Assembly: GCA_030248405.1 (NCBI GenBank)
Contig: JARCMA010000277.1
Coordinates: 1-39,555 of the forward strand
DNA length: 39,555 nucleotides
Direction of reading: 5' to 3'
Source: Microcoleus sp. MP8IB2.171
GTDB taxonomy: Bacteria > Cyanobacteriota > Cyanobacteriia > Cyanobacteriales > Microcoleaceae
Of this stretch, positions 1 through 9,831 are shown piece after piece (within the stretch, counting starts at the first letter, position 1; every line of letters starts with the position of its first letter). The position numbers and the translations under genes are program-made. The notes beneath the pieces are model-generated. The model searched no databases and was not told the origin of the DNA. It saw nothing but the letters and a program-made list of their open reading frames with translations.

Positions 1-144
1 GTTGGTGCATTTGGCTTTTGGGATTTTAAAATCCCAAAAGCCTTTCGATCCCAATTATTTACTTGCTACCCCTTGACAGTTCAAGACAGTATCTACAAGT
101 CTTCGGGTTGATTTACCTAACAATATCTAACACAAACAAACAAC

Positions 145-315
145 CTAGCCCCGATCGTGCTTGGTAATTACCCAAATGGCGTGGATCATACCCGGAAACC
201 AGAAAAAACAGGTTAGAAGCAGGTTGATCCAAAAATCTGTGCCGATGCCGACCGTCAAAAATACGCCCAGAGGGGGAATAAAAATGGCGGCGATTATGCG
301 AACTAAATTGCTCAT
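145..315 (-). CDS. Pmp3/YqaE-family small hydrophobic membrane protein (56 aa)
   Basis: Not in the ORF track (<60 aa). Reverse-strand translation MSNLVRIIAAIFIPPLGVFLTVGIGTDFWINLLLTCFFWFPGMIHAIWVITKHDRG*; the two-TM layout and IxxAIFxPPLGVFL...INxLLTxxxxxPGxIHAxWVI pattern are typical of Pmp3/YqaE. Confidence 0.93.
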   Translation of the reverse strand: MSNLVRIIAAIFIPPLGVFLTVGIGTDFWINLLLTCFFWFPGMIHAIWVITKHDRG

Positions 316-354
316 CTCAGTTACTCCAAACGACTTTTCTCTTTCAGTTTAACT

Positions 355-1302
355 TCACTGACTGACAGAACCTTTCCCGAAAAACTTAGGCGGTGCTGCC
401 ATAGTGTAAACTTCGGTTTCCTCGGCGATTACCCGCCGCAAGTGACCGGGAACTTGCATCAACCCCAACAGCGTAATCCCATCTAACATCCGAAACCCGC
501 CAGTTGTTTTTTCTGCCAGTATTTTGTCGGTAACTTCTGGTTCTGGCCGCGTGTTTATTTCCTGGTTTGAAGCTATGGCAAAACCCCAAGGAGCTCCGTA
601 GGTAGAAATAAAGCTGGTGCAGGATTGAACGTTGGGGAATACCGATTTCAGGGTGTTGACAATGCGGGCGTGCATTTTCATTTCTGCCGGAGAAACGGGG
701 CCTGCTTGTACTACAAAATATCCGTCAGGTGACAGTATCTTGCGGACTTTCTCAAAATACTCCTTGGTAAACAACTGGAAAGATGGGCCTTCTTCAATGG
801 GATCGGACAAGTCAGAAATGACAATATCCCAATCGCTGTCGGTATTGTCTAAATAGTCCAAAGCATCGCCGATTACTACTTCGCAGCGGGGATCGTCAAA
901 GGCATTTTGGTGCATTTCTGGCAGGTGTTCGCGGCAGGCTTCTACTACTTCGCCGTCAATGTCGATCATCACGACTTTTTCAACTGTTTTCCAGCGCAGC
1001 ACTTCTCTAATTGTAGCTCCTTCTCCGCCGCCGAGCACGAGCACTTTTTTGGGCGAACCGTGAGCAATCATGGCTGGGTGCACGAGGGGTTCGTGGTAGA
1101 GAAACTCGTCGCCGGTACAAGATTGCCATTTGCCGTCCAAAACTAAGCCTTTGCCGTAGGTACCGGTCTGAACTACGTACATTTCTTGATAGGCAGTTTT
1201 CTTGTAAGCGAGGACGCTGATGATGCCGTGAACGTAAATATCCCAGGGGGTAATGTACTCGCTCATCCAAAAGTCTGCACGAACTTCGCTACCTGACATC
1301 AA
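355..1302 (-). CDS. speE: Polyamine aminopropyltransferase (spermidine synthase)
   Basis: 315-aa ORF with LVLGGGEGATIREVLRW, VVMIDIDGEVVEACREHLP and DIVISDLSDP motifs of spermidine synthases. Confidence 0.95.
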   Translation of the reverse strand: MMSGSEVRADFWMSEYITPWDIYVHGIISVLAYKKTAYQEMYVVQTGTYGKGLVLDGKWQSCTGDEFLYHEPLVHPAMIAHGSPKKVLVLGGGEGATIREVLRWKTVEKVVMIDIDGEVVEACREHLPEMHQNAFDDPRCEVVIGDALDYLDNTDSDWDIVISDLSDPIEEGPSFQLFTKEYFEKVRKILSPDGYFVVQAGPVSPAEMKMHARIVNTLKSVFPNVQSCTSFISTYGAPWGFAIASNQEINTRPEPEVTDKILAEKTTGGFRMLDGITLLGLMQVPGHLRRVIAEETEVYTMAAPPKFFGKGSVSQ

Positions 1303-1909
1303 TTACTCTCCAAATATAGAATGCTTTGTCGATGTTGTCACAAGTAGTATTTCTTAGCACAAAATGGTGCGGGTGTGTGAGTACGATCGACACATTAAAG
1401 TGAGATTTCTCAGCAATGCTATAGTGTGATTGCGTTCTGGGAGAGAGCAATTAGCTTCTTACTTGAGATTGCTTGTGGGCGATCGCGCAGTCGATCGCAC
1501 TTTTCCCGTCGCCCCCGGTCGATCGCACTCACATTTAATATTTTCGCTTTGGGTTGCCGACGGGTTTTGTACAACGGTTGTCTGAATCGGGCAATTTTTC
1601 GCGCTGGGCCCGCCTTTATAAGTTTGCGATCGCCCTGCTTATTTATCAATAATCGGAGGAAAACGCCGCAAATGCGAGTGGGGGCAATAAAAGTTGCGAT
1701 CAGTTTTAACCAGACTTGTTATTAATATCTTGACATTTTGAATGTATATTAGATAAGATTTTTAGATCGACCAAAATAAAGGAAGTGTTTAATTTTTCGG
1801 ACACAATTGGCTAGGCGATGTGCGCCGAGATTCTAACTCGGTAAAGGGTGCAAGTAAATTTCTTCATAAAACTCTTCTGACACTATTTTTAGGTTCAAAA
1901 TAATAGCCG

Positions 1910-2980
1910 ATGGAACCAACCGACTGGGAAAACAGAATCAAAAAGCTGGAAAATGAAAATCGAATCCTGCGGGAAAAACTCGAAAATTCGGAAACCGAAC
2001 GCAGCCACTTACAAGCCATTAATCAAAAAAAAGAATCTTTGCTAAAAAAGCTCACTGAGGAAGTTAGAGATTCCGAAAATATTTTAAGAGCAAAAATGTC
2101 TACACTAGAAAAAGCTCTGGAAAACCAGCAAACAACGCAGATCAAATTGATCGAAGCCGAAAAAATGTCAGCTTTGGGCATTTTGGTAGCTGGTATTGCC
2201 CACGAAATCAACAATCCCGTTAACTTCATCTACGGCAATATTACCTATGTCAATGACTACGCAGGCGACATTTTAAAATTGCTCGCAATGTACCAGGATC
2301 GTTATCCCGAAACAGATGCAGAGATTGAAGCTTTTTTGGAAAAAATTGACATCGACTTTCTGCGGGAAGATTTGTTGAAAACTCTTTCGTCAATGAAAGT
2401 TGGCTCCGAGCGCATTCGCGAAATTGTGTTGACTTTACGCAACTTTGCGCGGGTAGATGAAGGTGAAAAGAAACCAGTTAATATTCACGAAGGAATTGAC
2501 AGCACTTTGTTAATCTTGCAGCATTTAACCAAAGAAAAACTAGGTCATTCGGCTATAAAGTTTATTAAAAACTATGGATCTTTGCCCAAGGTAGAGTGTT
2601 ATGCTGGGCAATTAAATCAGGTGTTTATGAACATCATTAATAATGCTGTTGATGCCCTGCGGGACCGAGACCAAAAGTCTTCACTGGACGAGATAGAAGC
2701 CAACCCTATCCAGATGACAATTACTACTTCTATTATTTTCGAAAATTGGGCAAGAATCAGCATCAAAGATAATGGTATGGGAATGAATGAATCTGTAAAA
2801 GCAAAAATTTTCGATCCGTTTTTCACCACCAAACCAGTTGGTCACGGGACGGGTTTGGGATTGTCAATTAGCTATCAGATTGTTGTGGACAAACACGGCG
2901 GGAGGTTGGAGTGCATCTCCGCAATTGGAGAAGGGACTGAATTGGTGATCGAGATTCCGATCGCCAATTCCCGCAGCTAA
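1910..2980 (+). CDS. Sensor histidine kinase, soluble, N-terminal coiled coil only
   Basis: H-box GILVAGIAHEINNPVNFI; N-box NIINNAVDAL; G-boxes DNGMGM and GTGLGLSIS; N-terminus is Glu/Lys-rich coiled coil with no TM, PAS or GAF seen. Confidence 0.93.
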   Translation: MEPTDWENRIKKLENENRILREKLENSETERSHLQAINQKKESLLKKLTEEVRDSENILRAKMSTLEKALENQQTTQIKLIEAEKMSALGILVAGIAHEINNPVNFIYGNITYVNDYAGDILKLLAMYQDRYPETDAEIEAFLEKIDIDFLREDLLKTLSSMKVGSERIREIVLTLRNFARVDEGEKKPVNIHEGIDSTLLILQHLTKEKLGHSAIKFIKNYGSLPKVECYAGQLNQVFMNIINNAVDALRDRDQKSSLDEIEANPIQMTITTSIIFENWARISIKDNGMGMNESVKAKIFDPFFTTKPVGHGTGLGLSISYQIVVDKHGGRLECISAIGEGTELVIEIPIANSRS

Positions 2981-3023
2981 GATCGATCGATCGAGCTAAA
3001 CTGAGAGATAATCAAAACGCCCT

Positions 3024-5621
3024 TTGATTGCGGCTCCTCCTAGTATGATGTGCAACCCTATGTCTACTGTCACTTTTGGTTTATCAACCCCCTCCGCGGC
3101 AGAGGCCGGGGCATCCTACGGTAGCAGCCAACCGCCGCAACGCCCCACCGTGCGCGCAGAGTGGATCGAGGTGTTGGTGGACTCTCCTTTCAGGGGCGCG
3201 GGGGACTCGCCTGGGGAGGAAAACAAGTTATTTACCTATCGCTTACCAGCCCAATTGAATGTGCAGCCGGGGGATATTTTGAGTGTACCCTTTGGCAGTC
3301 AACAGGTAGGGGCGATCGCGATTCGGTTCGTTTCTCAATTGCCAACCGACTTAGATCCGGCGCGGGTTAAAGATGTCGAAGATATTGTCAGCACTGGATT
3401 TTTCCCGCCTACTTACTGGGAATTGATCGAACGTGTATCCACCTATTATTGCACATCATTAATTCAAGTAATTAGAGCCTCGCTGCCGCCCGGTTTGTTA
3501 AGCCGTTCCGTGCGTCGAATTCGCTTAATTAAAGAAGCTATTTCTCCGAATGCCGAAACATTTCTCAATCCCGCCGCCAGTCAAATTTTGCAATTGCTGC
3601 AAGCTCAAAAAAACGGTGATTACACTTGGCAATATCTTCAGCGCCAAGTCAAGGGAAGTTATCGGGGATTGAAAGATTTATTGACACGCGGTTGGGTAGA
3701 AAGTTATTTAGAACCGCCCCATCCTCCCAAACCACAACTCAAACCGGCGGTGACATTAATTCCCAGTGCATTTGTTGTAGATTTAACCAAGCGACAACAA
3801 GAAGTATTAGAAGTTTTGCGGCTGGGCGGCGGTGAAATGTGGATGAATGATTTGCTGAGAATTTGCAGCGCAAGTTCTTCGGTTGTCAAAAATTTGGAGC
3901 AAAAAGGTAGTGTTGTAATTGACCAAAGGGAAGTGCTCAGGGCCGATCGCGGAATTGCTCAATTACCCGATGCACCCAAAAATTTAACTCATTTTCAAGC
4001 AGAAGCTTTAGCGTTTATTAACAGTTTTTCGGGATTCCGTCAAGTGCTATTGCATGGCGTTACAGGTTCTGGTAAGACTGAAGTGTATTTGCAGGCGATC
4101 GCCCCAATCTTAGCCAGCGGCAAATCCGCCCTCGTGCTCGTCCCCGAAATCGGGTTGACACCGCAACTTACAGACAGATTCCGCGCCCGTTTTGGCGAGC
4201 AAATTTGCGTGTACCACAGCGGGCTATCCGACGGTGAACGTTACGATACATGGCGGCAGATGCTCACAGGAACCCCGCAAATTGTCATCGGCACGCGATC
4301 GGCCATTTTCGCACCATTACCTCACCTCGGCTTAATTATCCTGGATGAAGAACACGACAGCAGCTTCAAACAAGACCAACCAGCGCCCTGCTACCACGCC
4401 CGCACCGTTGCCAAATGGCGCGCCGAATTAGAAAATTGTCCCTTAATTTTAGGTTCTGCAACGCCAGCTTTAGAGACATTGGTGGGGACGCGCCGAGATT
4501 ATGACTCATTACCAACTATCCATTATTTATCATTACCAAATCGCATTTATTCCCGCCCGATGCCGCCTGTGGAAGTAGTCGATATGCGGCAAGAATTGCG
4601 GCAAGGTAATCGCTCGATTTTCAGCGTTTCCCTGCAAAACGCCCTGGAACAATTGCAAGCAAAACAACAGCAAGGTATCCTGTTTATTCACCGCCGAGGA
4701 CACAGTACCTTTGTCTCTTGTCGGAGTTGCGGCTACGTGATGGAATGCCCGAATTGCGATGTTTCTCTTTCTTATCACCACATCGGCGAAGGAAGCGCCG
4801 AAATCTTGCGCTGTCACTACTGCAACCACACGGAACGACACCCTCAAAACTGTCCAGAATGCAGTTCTCCTTACTTCAAAAACTTCGGTAGCGGCACCCA
4901 GCGAGTGGAACAGGAATTAACGAGATTGTTTCCCGAATTGCGGGCGATTCGGTTTGATAGCGACACTACTAGAAATAAGGGCGACCACCGCCGATTGTTA
5001 ACTCAATTTGCTAATGGGGAAGCTGATATTTTGTTGGGTACGCAAATGCTGACGAAGGGCTTAGATTTAGCTGGAGTTACATTGGTGGGAGTTGTGTCTG
5101 CTGATGGGTTGCTGAATTTATCGGATTATCGGGCTAGCGAACGGGCTTTTCAAACATTAACTCAAGTGGCGGGCCGTGCGGGGAGAGGTGACGATCCGGG
5201 GCGGGTAATTATCCAAACTTACACTCCTGAACATCGGGTTATTCAAGCGGTGAGGCGGCACGAATATGCGGGTTTTGTGGAGACGGAATTAGCAGAAAGA
5301 GCGGCGCTGAATTATCCACCTTCGGGGCGGTTGATTTTGTTGCGGTTGAGTAGTGCTGATGCGGCGGAAGTTGCGGTGACTGCGGTACAATTGGCGGCTG
5401 TTTGTCGCGAATATATCGATCGACTTTCGGTGACTGGCTGCGAGATGTTGGGGCCTGCACCGGCGGCGATTATGCGGGTGGCAAATCGCTATCGGTGGCA
5501 GATTTTGCTGAAGTTACCTGTGGATGAGTCGGTGGATTTGTCGGATTTGATCGGGTTGCGCGATCGCACCCCGCGTTCTGTTAGTCTAACTATTGATGTC
5601 GATCCGTTAAATTTTGGTTGA
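3024..5621 (+). CDS. priA: Primosomal protein N' (PriA helicase)
   Basis: 865 aa; Walker A LLHGVTGSGKTEVYLQAI, DEEH box ILDEEHDSSFKQ, paired Cys zinc motifs CRSCGYVMECPNCDVSL...CHYCNH...CPECSS. Confidence 0.96.
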   Translation: MIAAPPSMMCNPMSTVTFGLSTPSAAEAGASYGSSQPPQRPTVRAEWIEVLVDSPFRGAGDSPGEENKLFTYRLPAQLNVQPGDILSVPFGSQQVGAIAIRFVSQLPTDLDPARVKDVEDIVSTGFFPPTYWELIERVSTYYCTSLIQVIRASLPPGLLSRSVRRIRLIKEAISPNAETFLNPAASQILQLLQAQKNGDYTWQYLQRQVKGSYRGLKDLLTRGWVESYLEPPHPPKPQLKPAVTLIPSAFVVDLTKRQQEVLEVLRLGGGEMWMNDLLRICSASSSVVKNLEQKGSVVIDQREVLRADRGIAQLPDAPKNLTHFQAEALAFINSFSGFRQVLLHGVTGSGKTEVYLQAIAPILASGKSALVLVPEIGLTPQLTDRFRARFGEQICVYHSGLSDGERYDTWRQMLTGTPQIVIGTRSAIFAPLPHLGLIILDEEHDSSFKQDQPAPCYHARTVAKWRAELENCPLILGSATPALETLVGTRRDYDSLPTIHYLSLPNRIYSRPMPPVEVVDMRQELRQGNRSIFSVSLQNALEQLQAKQQQGILFIHRRGHSTFVSCRSCGYVMECPNCDVSLSYHHIGEGSAEILRCHYCNHTERHPQNCPECSSPYFKNFGSGTQRVEQELTRLFPELRAIRFDSDTTRNKGDHRRLLTQFANGEADILLGTQMLTKGLDLAGVTLVGVVSADGLLNLSDYRASERAFQTLTQVAGRAGRGDDPGRVIIQTYTPEHRVIQAVRRHEYAGFVETELAERAALNYPPSGRLILLRLSSADAAEVAVTAVQLAAVCREYIDRLSVTGCEMLGPAPAAIMRVANRYRWQILLKLPVDESVDLSDLIGLRDRTPRSVSLTIDVDPLNFG

Positions 5622-5678
5622 TTGGGGATGGAATCTTCCGGTGCGTTAATTGTTGACCTAAATCAACGTCTCTCAGTG

Positions 5679-5735
5679 TCATTGCGAGGAACGAAGCAAT
5701 CTCAGTCTTTGCGATTGCTTCGTTCCTCGCAATGA
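5679..5735. repeat. Perfect 23-bp inverted repeat (TCATTGCGAGGAACGAAGCAATC ... GATTGCTTCGTTCCTCGCAATGA)
   Basis: Arms 5679-5701 and 5713-5735 are exact reverse complements with an 11-nt loop. Confidence 0.95.
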
Positions 5736-5748
5736 CAATTCTCGAATC

Positions 5749-5886
5749 GTAGGGTGTGTCAGCTTCGACAATTGTATCAATAATCGACAATCTCCAAGCT
5801 GACGCACCTGATACCTATTTCGCCCGGTGCGTCGCTATGAAATTGTCGATATTGAGTTAGAGATTGTTAATGGCGACACACCCTAC
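5749..5886. repeat. MITE/REP-like element with 12-bp terminal inverted repeats GTAGGGTGTGTC/GACACACCCTAC
   Basis: TIRs at 5749-5760 and 5875-5886; the internal segment tcaataatcgacaatctccaagctgacgcacc is shared with the element at 6565-6623. Confidence 0.85.
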
Positions 5887-5894
5887 AAGCTAAA

Positions 5895-6506
5895 TTACTG
5901 CTGATTTTGCTGCTGGCGAATAGCTTGACGAAAGTTCCTTGCCGCCGCATTTTGATCCTGGGAATTGACATAAGTTAGAAAAAGGTTTATATCTAAATTA
6001 GGCAAGAGATTGCTGGCAGCAATTGGCTGATCATTCTCAGCATTTAAATCATAGATAAACAACAGACTATTTTTCCAAAACCAGACCTCAGCAACGCCAA
6101 GTCTGCGGAACATTTCCCGGCGATTAAAGGTGCCACTGGTGATAATTACCTCTATCACCAAATCAGGGATAGCTTTTCTTTCTCCTAAACTGTAGGACTC
6201 ATCTGGTTCTCCCGATGCACCTTCATTCTCGCCTCCCATCGTAAAGCTACCTTGACGGTGGAAGTCAACATTTATCTCGTATAAGTAAACTTCTAGTAAA
6301 CGGCTAATCTGGCTCTTGATATATTCGTGTCTTTCGGATAAAGTCATAATCTCTACCTCTCCATCGAGGTAAGCAGTGCGAATACCAGGAGTATCATACA
6401 AGACGCCGCGCAAAAGTTGGTATTGCTGCCATCTGACTCCCGATAGCGATATCCGCTGTTCTTCTGAGGGTTTGAGGGGAATTTTATCTAAAACTCGGGG
6501 ATTCAT
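5895..6506 (-). CDS. Uma2 family (DUF820) PD-(D/E)XK endonuclease-like protein
   Basis: 203 aa with YLDGEVEIMTLSERHE, GEPDESY and IPDLVIEVI, characteristic of the cyanobacterial Uma2 family. Confidence 0.92.
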   Translation of the reverse strand: MNPRVLDKIPLKPSEEQRISLSGVRWQQYQLLRGVLYDTPGIRTAYLDGEVEIMTLSERHEYIKSQISRLLEVYLYEINVDFHRQGSFTMGGENEGASGEPDESYSLGERKAIPDLVIEVIITSGTFNRREMFRRLGVAEVWFWKNSLLFIYDLNAENDQPIAASNLLPNLDINLFLTYVNSQDQNAAARNFRQAIRQQQNQQ

Positions 6507-6564
6507 AGTTGGGGCATCCTTGCAGTATTCAATGTGTATTTAATATTGTAATCTCGAAATTTTT

Positions 6565-6623
6565 GGGTGCGTCAGCAGAGGGTTATTTTGTCAATAATCG
6601 AGAATCTCCAAGCTGACGCACCC
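6565..6623. repeat. 59-bp palindromic repeat, same family as 5749-5886
   Basis: Perfect 12-bp terminal inverted repeats GGGTGCGTCAGC (6565-6576) / GCTGACGCACCC (6612-6623). Confidence 0.88.
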
Positions 6624-6649
6624 TAGAACTAATTTGATTTGCAAAAATA

Positions 6650-6714
6650 AGGTTCGATCGTTCGGACTTTAGTCCGCAAGAAAAGAAAGGACTGAAGTCC
6701 GAACGATCGAACCT
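6650..6714. repeat. 26-bp-arm inverted repeat downstream of gltD; may act as a transcription terminator
   Basis: AGGTTCGATCGTTCGGACTTTAGTCC (6650-6675) versus GGACTGAAGTCCGAACGATCGAACCT (6689-6714), one mismatch, 13-nt loop. Confidence 0.9.
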
Positions 6715-6732
6715 ATCCGCCACATCAATCAA

Positions 6733-8217
6733 CTAAGGCAAATCGGTTTCACCCATCAAATAAAGGTCACACTCCCTGGCCACACCGCGCCCTTCATTAA
6801 TCGCCCAAACAACCAAACTCTGTCCCCGGCGACAGTCCCCCGCCGCAAAAACTCCCGGAATGCTGGTTGTATACTTTTCGTGCTCCGCCTTCACATTACT
6901 GCGCGCGTCGCGTTCCAATCCCAGCGCATCCAGCAGCGGCTGTTCCGGGCCCAGGAAGCCCATCGCCAACAGCACAAGCTGCGCCGGCAACACTTTCTCG
7001 GTACCCGCGATTTGCTTGGGAATGAACTGCCCTTTCTCGTTTTTCGCCCACTCCACCTCAACGGTGTGCACGGCTGTGACATTGCCGTTTTCGTCGCCCT
7101 CAAACCTTGTCGCCGTGGTGAGATAGCCGCGCGGATCATCCCCGAATTTCGCGGCCGCTTCTTCTTGGCCGTAGTCGAGGCGGTAGACTTTCGGCCATTC
7201 CGGCCAGGGATTGTTGGCGGCCCGTTCCGAGGGCGGTTTGGGCAGGATTTCGAGCTGTACTAGGCTGTTGCAGCCGTGGCGAATGGAGGTGCCCACGCAG
7301 TCGGTGCCGGTGTCGCCACCGCCGATAATCACGATGTCTTTGCCTTCGGCGGAGATGAAGTTATCGTTGGTGCTCTTGTCTAAAACTGCTTTGGTGTTGG
7401 CTGTCAAAAAGTCCATCGCGAAATGGATGCCTTTTAATTCCCGCCCTTCGATTCCTAAGTCGCGGGGTTTTGTCGCGCCAGTACAGAGGACAACGGAGTC
7501 GTATTCTTTTAGCAGTTGTTCGGCTGGTAAGTCTTTGCCGACTTCGGTGTTGCAGACGAATGTTACGCCTTCGGCTTCGAGGACTTTTAGGCGGCGCATC
7601 ACGACTTGTTCTTTGTCTAGCTTCATGTTGGGGATGCCATACATTAGCAGGCCGCCGGGTCGATCGGCTCTTTCGTATACAGTTACCAAATGACCGGCTT
7701 TGTTGAGTTGCGCCGCGGCGGACAAACCGGCGGGCCCGGAACCGATGACGGCGATTTTTTTACCAGTACGTTTGGCTGGCGGTTCGGCGGTAATCCAGCC
7801 TTCATCCCAGCCTTTATCGATAATCGAGGCTTCGATGTTTTTGATCGTGACTGGCGGGTTGTTGATGCCGAGCACGCAAGCGCCTTCGCAGGGGGCGGGA
7901 CATACTCTGCCGGTGAATTCGGGGAAGTTGTTGGTTTTGTGCAGTCTGTCTAGGGCTTCTTTCCACAGTCCCCGATATACTAAGTCGTTCCATTCGGGGA
8001 TCAGGTTGTTAATCGGGCAGCCGCTTGCCATGCCGCTAATCATGTTTCCGGTGTGGCAAAATGGGATGCCGCAGTCCATGCAGCGCGCGCCTTGGCTGCG
8101 GAGTTTGTCCTCGTCCATCGGTAGGTGAAATTCGTCCCAGTTGTGGACTCTCTCGACTGGTGAGAGTTCGGAGGGCAATTCGCGCAAGAATTCGATAAAG
8201 CCTGTTGGTTTTCCCAT
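6733..8217 (-). CDS. gltD: Glutamate synthase small subunit (NADPH-type, beta subunit)
   Basis: 494 aa; N-terminal cysteines [10 protein letters not shown]...[20 protein letters not shown]-binding [15 protein letters not shown] and [12 protein letters not shown]. Confidence 0.95.
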   Translation of the reverse strand: MGKPTGFIEFLRELPSELSPVERVHNWDEFHLPMDEDKLRSQGARCMDCGIPFCHTGNMISGMASGCPINNLIPEWNDLVYRGLWKEALDRLHKTNNFPEFTGRVCPAPCEGACVLGINNPPVTIKNIEASIIDKGWDEGWITAEPPAKRTGKKIAVIGSGPAGLSAAAQLNKAGHLVTVYERADRPGGLLMYGIPNMKLDKEQVVMRRLKVLEAEGVTFVCNTEVGKDLPAEQLLKEYDSVVLCTGATKPRDLGIEGRELKGIHFAMDFLTANTKAVLDKSTNDNFISAEGKDIVIIGGGDTGTDCVGTSIRHGCNSLVQLEILPKPPSERAANNPWPEWPKVYRLDYGQEEAAAKFGDDPRGYLTTATRFEGDENGNVTAVHTVEVEWAKNEKGQFIPKQIAGTEKVLPAQLVLLAMGFLGPEQPLLDALGLERDARSNVKAEHEKYTTSIPGVFAAGDCRRGQSLVVWAINEGRGVARECDLYLMGETDLP

Positions 8218-8673
8218 AGTGCTGTTTTGGTTAGAATTTACTATTCTGGTAGTTTGTCAAAGCTGAGGCCTGTAGGCTTCTGAAATAACTATTGTGATAC
8301 AAATTGCGGGCGATCGCACTTGCGATCGAGCAATTCGTACCTGAAATCTTCAATATCTCCCCGGCTACACATAATCTAGCTGCTAAGCCTGCCGACTGGA
8401 AGTCGGGGCTACACATACCAAGTCCGCCTGCGCGGACTGAAAACCATCAAAAGGGATTTGAGATAATTTTTCCCGCTTGTGCTGACGATGCTCGCACGCC
8501 ACCGATACTCCCACACCTGAAAACTTTCGAGCCCAGTCCCCATCAGCGGGGTCTCGAAATACGATACAAAAAGTTGCAGGCGTTGCAAAATATTATTTTA
8601 AGTATATACTACTGTAAATCGGTCAGATATGCGGAGTTAATATTGTCAACTCCTAAAATAGGTACACAAAATC

Positions 8674-9705
8674 ATGAGCATTACAGTTCAGAACGTATCG
8701 AAACACTTTGGGTCTTTTCACGCCATTGACAACGTGAATTTAGAAATCAAAAGCGGCTCTCTAGTCGCGCTGTTGGGGCCTTCCGGTTCCGGGAAATCGA
8801 CTCTGCTGAGGATGATTGCGGGGCTCGAACCGCCCGACAGCGGTCACATTTACCTGATCGGCGAGGATGCTACTCAGCAGTCGGTGCAGGAACGGAATAT
8901 TGGTTTTGTGTTTCAGCACTACGCTTTGTTTAAACACATGACTATTCGGAAAAATATTGCTTTTGCGATGGAAATTCGCAAAGCTCCTAAAGACTCTATT
9001 ACCAGGCGGGTTGATGAACTTTTGGATTTAGTGCAGTTGAAAGGTTTGGGCGAAAGATACCCTTCGCAACTTTCCGGTGGCCAGCGGCAGCGGGTGGCTT
9101 TGGCAAGATCTCTGGCAGTGCAACCGAAAGTGCTGCTGCTAGATGAACCTTTTGGAGCGTTAGATGCTAAAGTCCGCAAAGAATTGCGATCGTGGCTGCA
9201 CAACCTTCACAAAGAAGTTAATATCACTACAGTTTTTGTGACTCACGATCAAGAAGAAGCGATGGAAGTAGCTGATGAAATTGTGGTGATGAACCAAGGT
9301 AGAGTCGAACAAGTCGGCACTCCTGCTGAAATTTACGACAAACCGGCATCAGCTTTTGTGATGAGTTTTATTGGGCCGGTGAATGTGCTGCCAAATGCTG
9401 CGGGTTTGTTTGCCAGCAACGGTACAACTGCTCACAATAATGGCGCGGCTCATTCTGAAGTAGTCTTTTTGCGCCCCCACGATGTGGAAATTCAAACTAA
9501 GCCGGAGTCTGGTTTTACCTTAGCAAAAGTCAGCCGCATCATTCATTTAGGGCGGGAAATACAAACCGAGTTAGTGTTAGAATCCGAGCAGGTAGTAACA
9601 GCTTACGTGAGTCGCGAGCGCTTCGATTCTCTACAGTTAACGCGAGATCAGCAGGTTTACGTCAAGCCCAAACACGCGATGACTTTCCCTGCTTATTCTA
9701 TTTAA
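8674..9705 (+). CDS. cysA: ABC transporter ATPase, sulfate/thiosulfate (CysA) type
   Basis: Walker [10 protein letters not shown], signature [15 protein letters not shown], Walker [13 protein letters not shown]; '[11 protein letters not shown]...[13 protein letters not shown]' is CysA-like. Confidence 0.85.
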   Translation: MSITVQNVSKHFGSFHAIDNVNLEIKSGSLVALLGPSGSGKSTLLRMIAGLEPPDSGHIYLIGEDATQQSVQERNIGFVFQHYALFKHMTIRKNIAFAMEIRKAPKDSITRRVDELLDLVQLKGLGERYPSQLSGGQRQRVALARSLAVQPKVLLLDEPFGALDAKVRKELRSWLHNLHKEVNITTVFVTHDQEEAMEVADEIVVMNQGRVEQVGTPAEIYDKPASAFVMSFIGPVNVLPNAAGLFASNGTTAHNNGAAHSEVVFLRPHDVEIQTKPESGFTLAKVSRIIHLGREIQTELVLESEQVVTAYVSRERFDSLQLTRDQQVYVKPKHAMTFPAYSI

Positions 9706-9771
9706 TCTCAGCGGCTGCATCTTGCTCAAAATACTATCGGGGAGCTTCTACAAAACACTGCTGCCACATCG

Positions 9772-9827
9772 TTACCAGGCTCGTGCCTGGTAATGCTGTC
9801 TCGTGGCTCCAAATCGGAGGCAGAGCC
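9772..9827. repeat. Two adjacent small palindromes (TTACCAGGC-TCGT-GCCTGGTAA; GGCTC...GAGCC)
   Basis: Read directly: 9772-9793, and 9805-9827 (ggctccaaatcggaggcagagcc). Confidence 0.8.
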
Positions 9828-9831
9828 GACT

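Noticed and set aside
1419-1725. Overlapping 76/99-aa ORFs between speE and the kinase
   Set aside because: Both strands open, dominated by HIP1-like GCGATCGC/CGATCGCAC motifs; no protein signature.
7211-7693. Plus-strand ORFs (160, 142, 127 aa) opposite gltD
   Set aside because: Antisense to a confident CDS; no recognisable domain; low-complexity Arg/Ser/Pro composition.
8304-8729. 141-aa plus-strand ORF upstream of cysA
   Set aside because: Composed of dispersed repeat sequence (GACTGGAAGTCGGGGCTACAC, AGTCCGCCTGCGCGGACT) and overlaps the CysA start out of frame.
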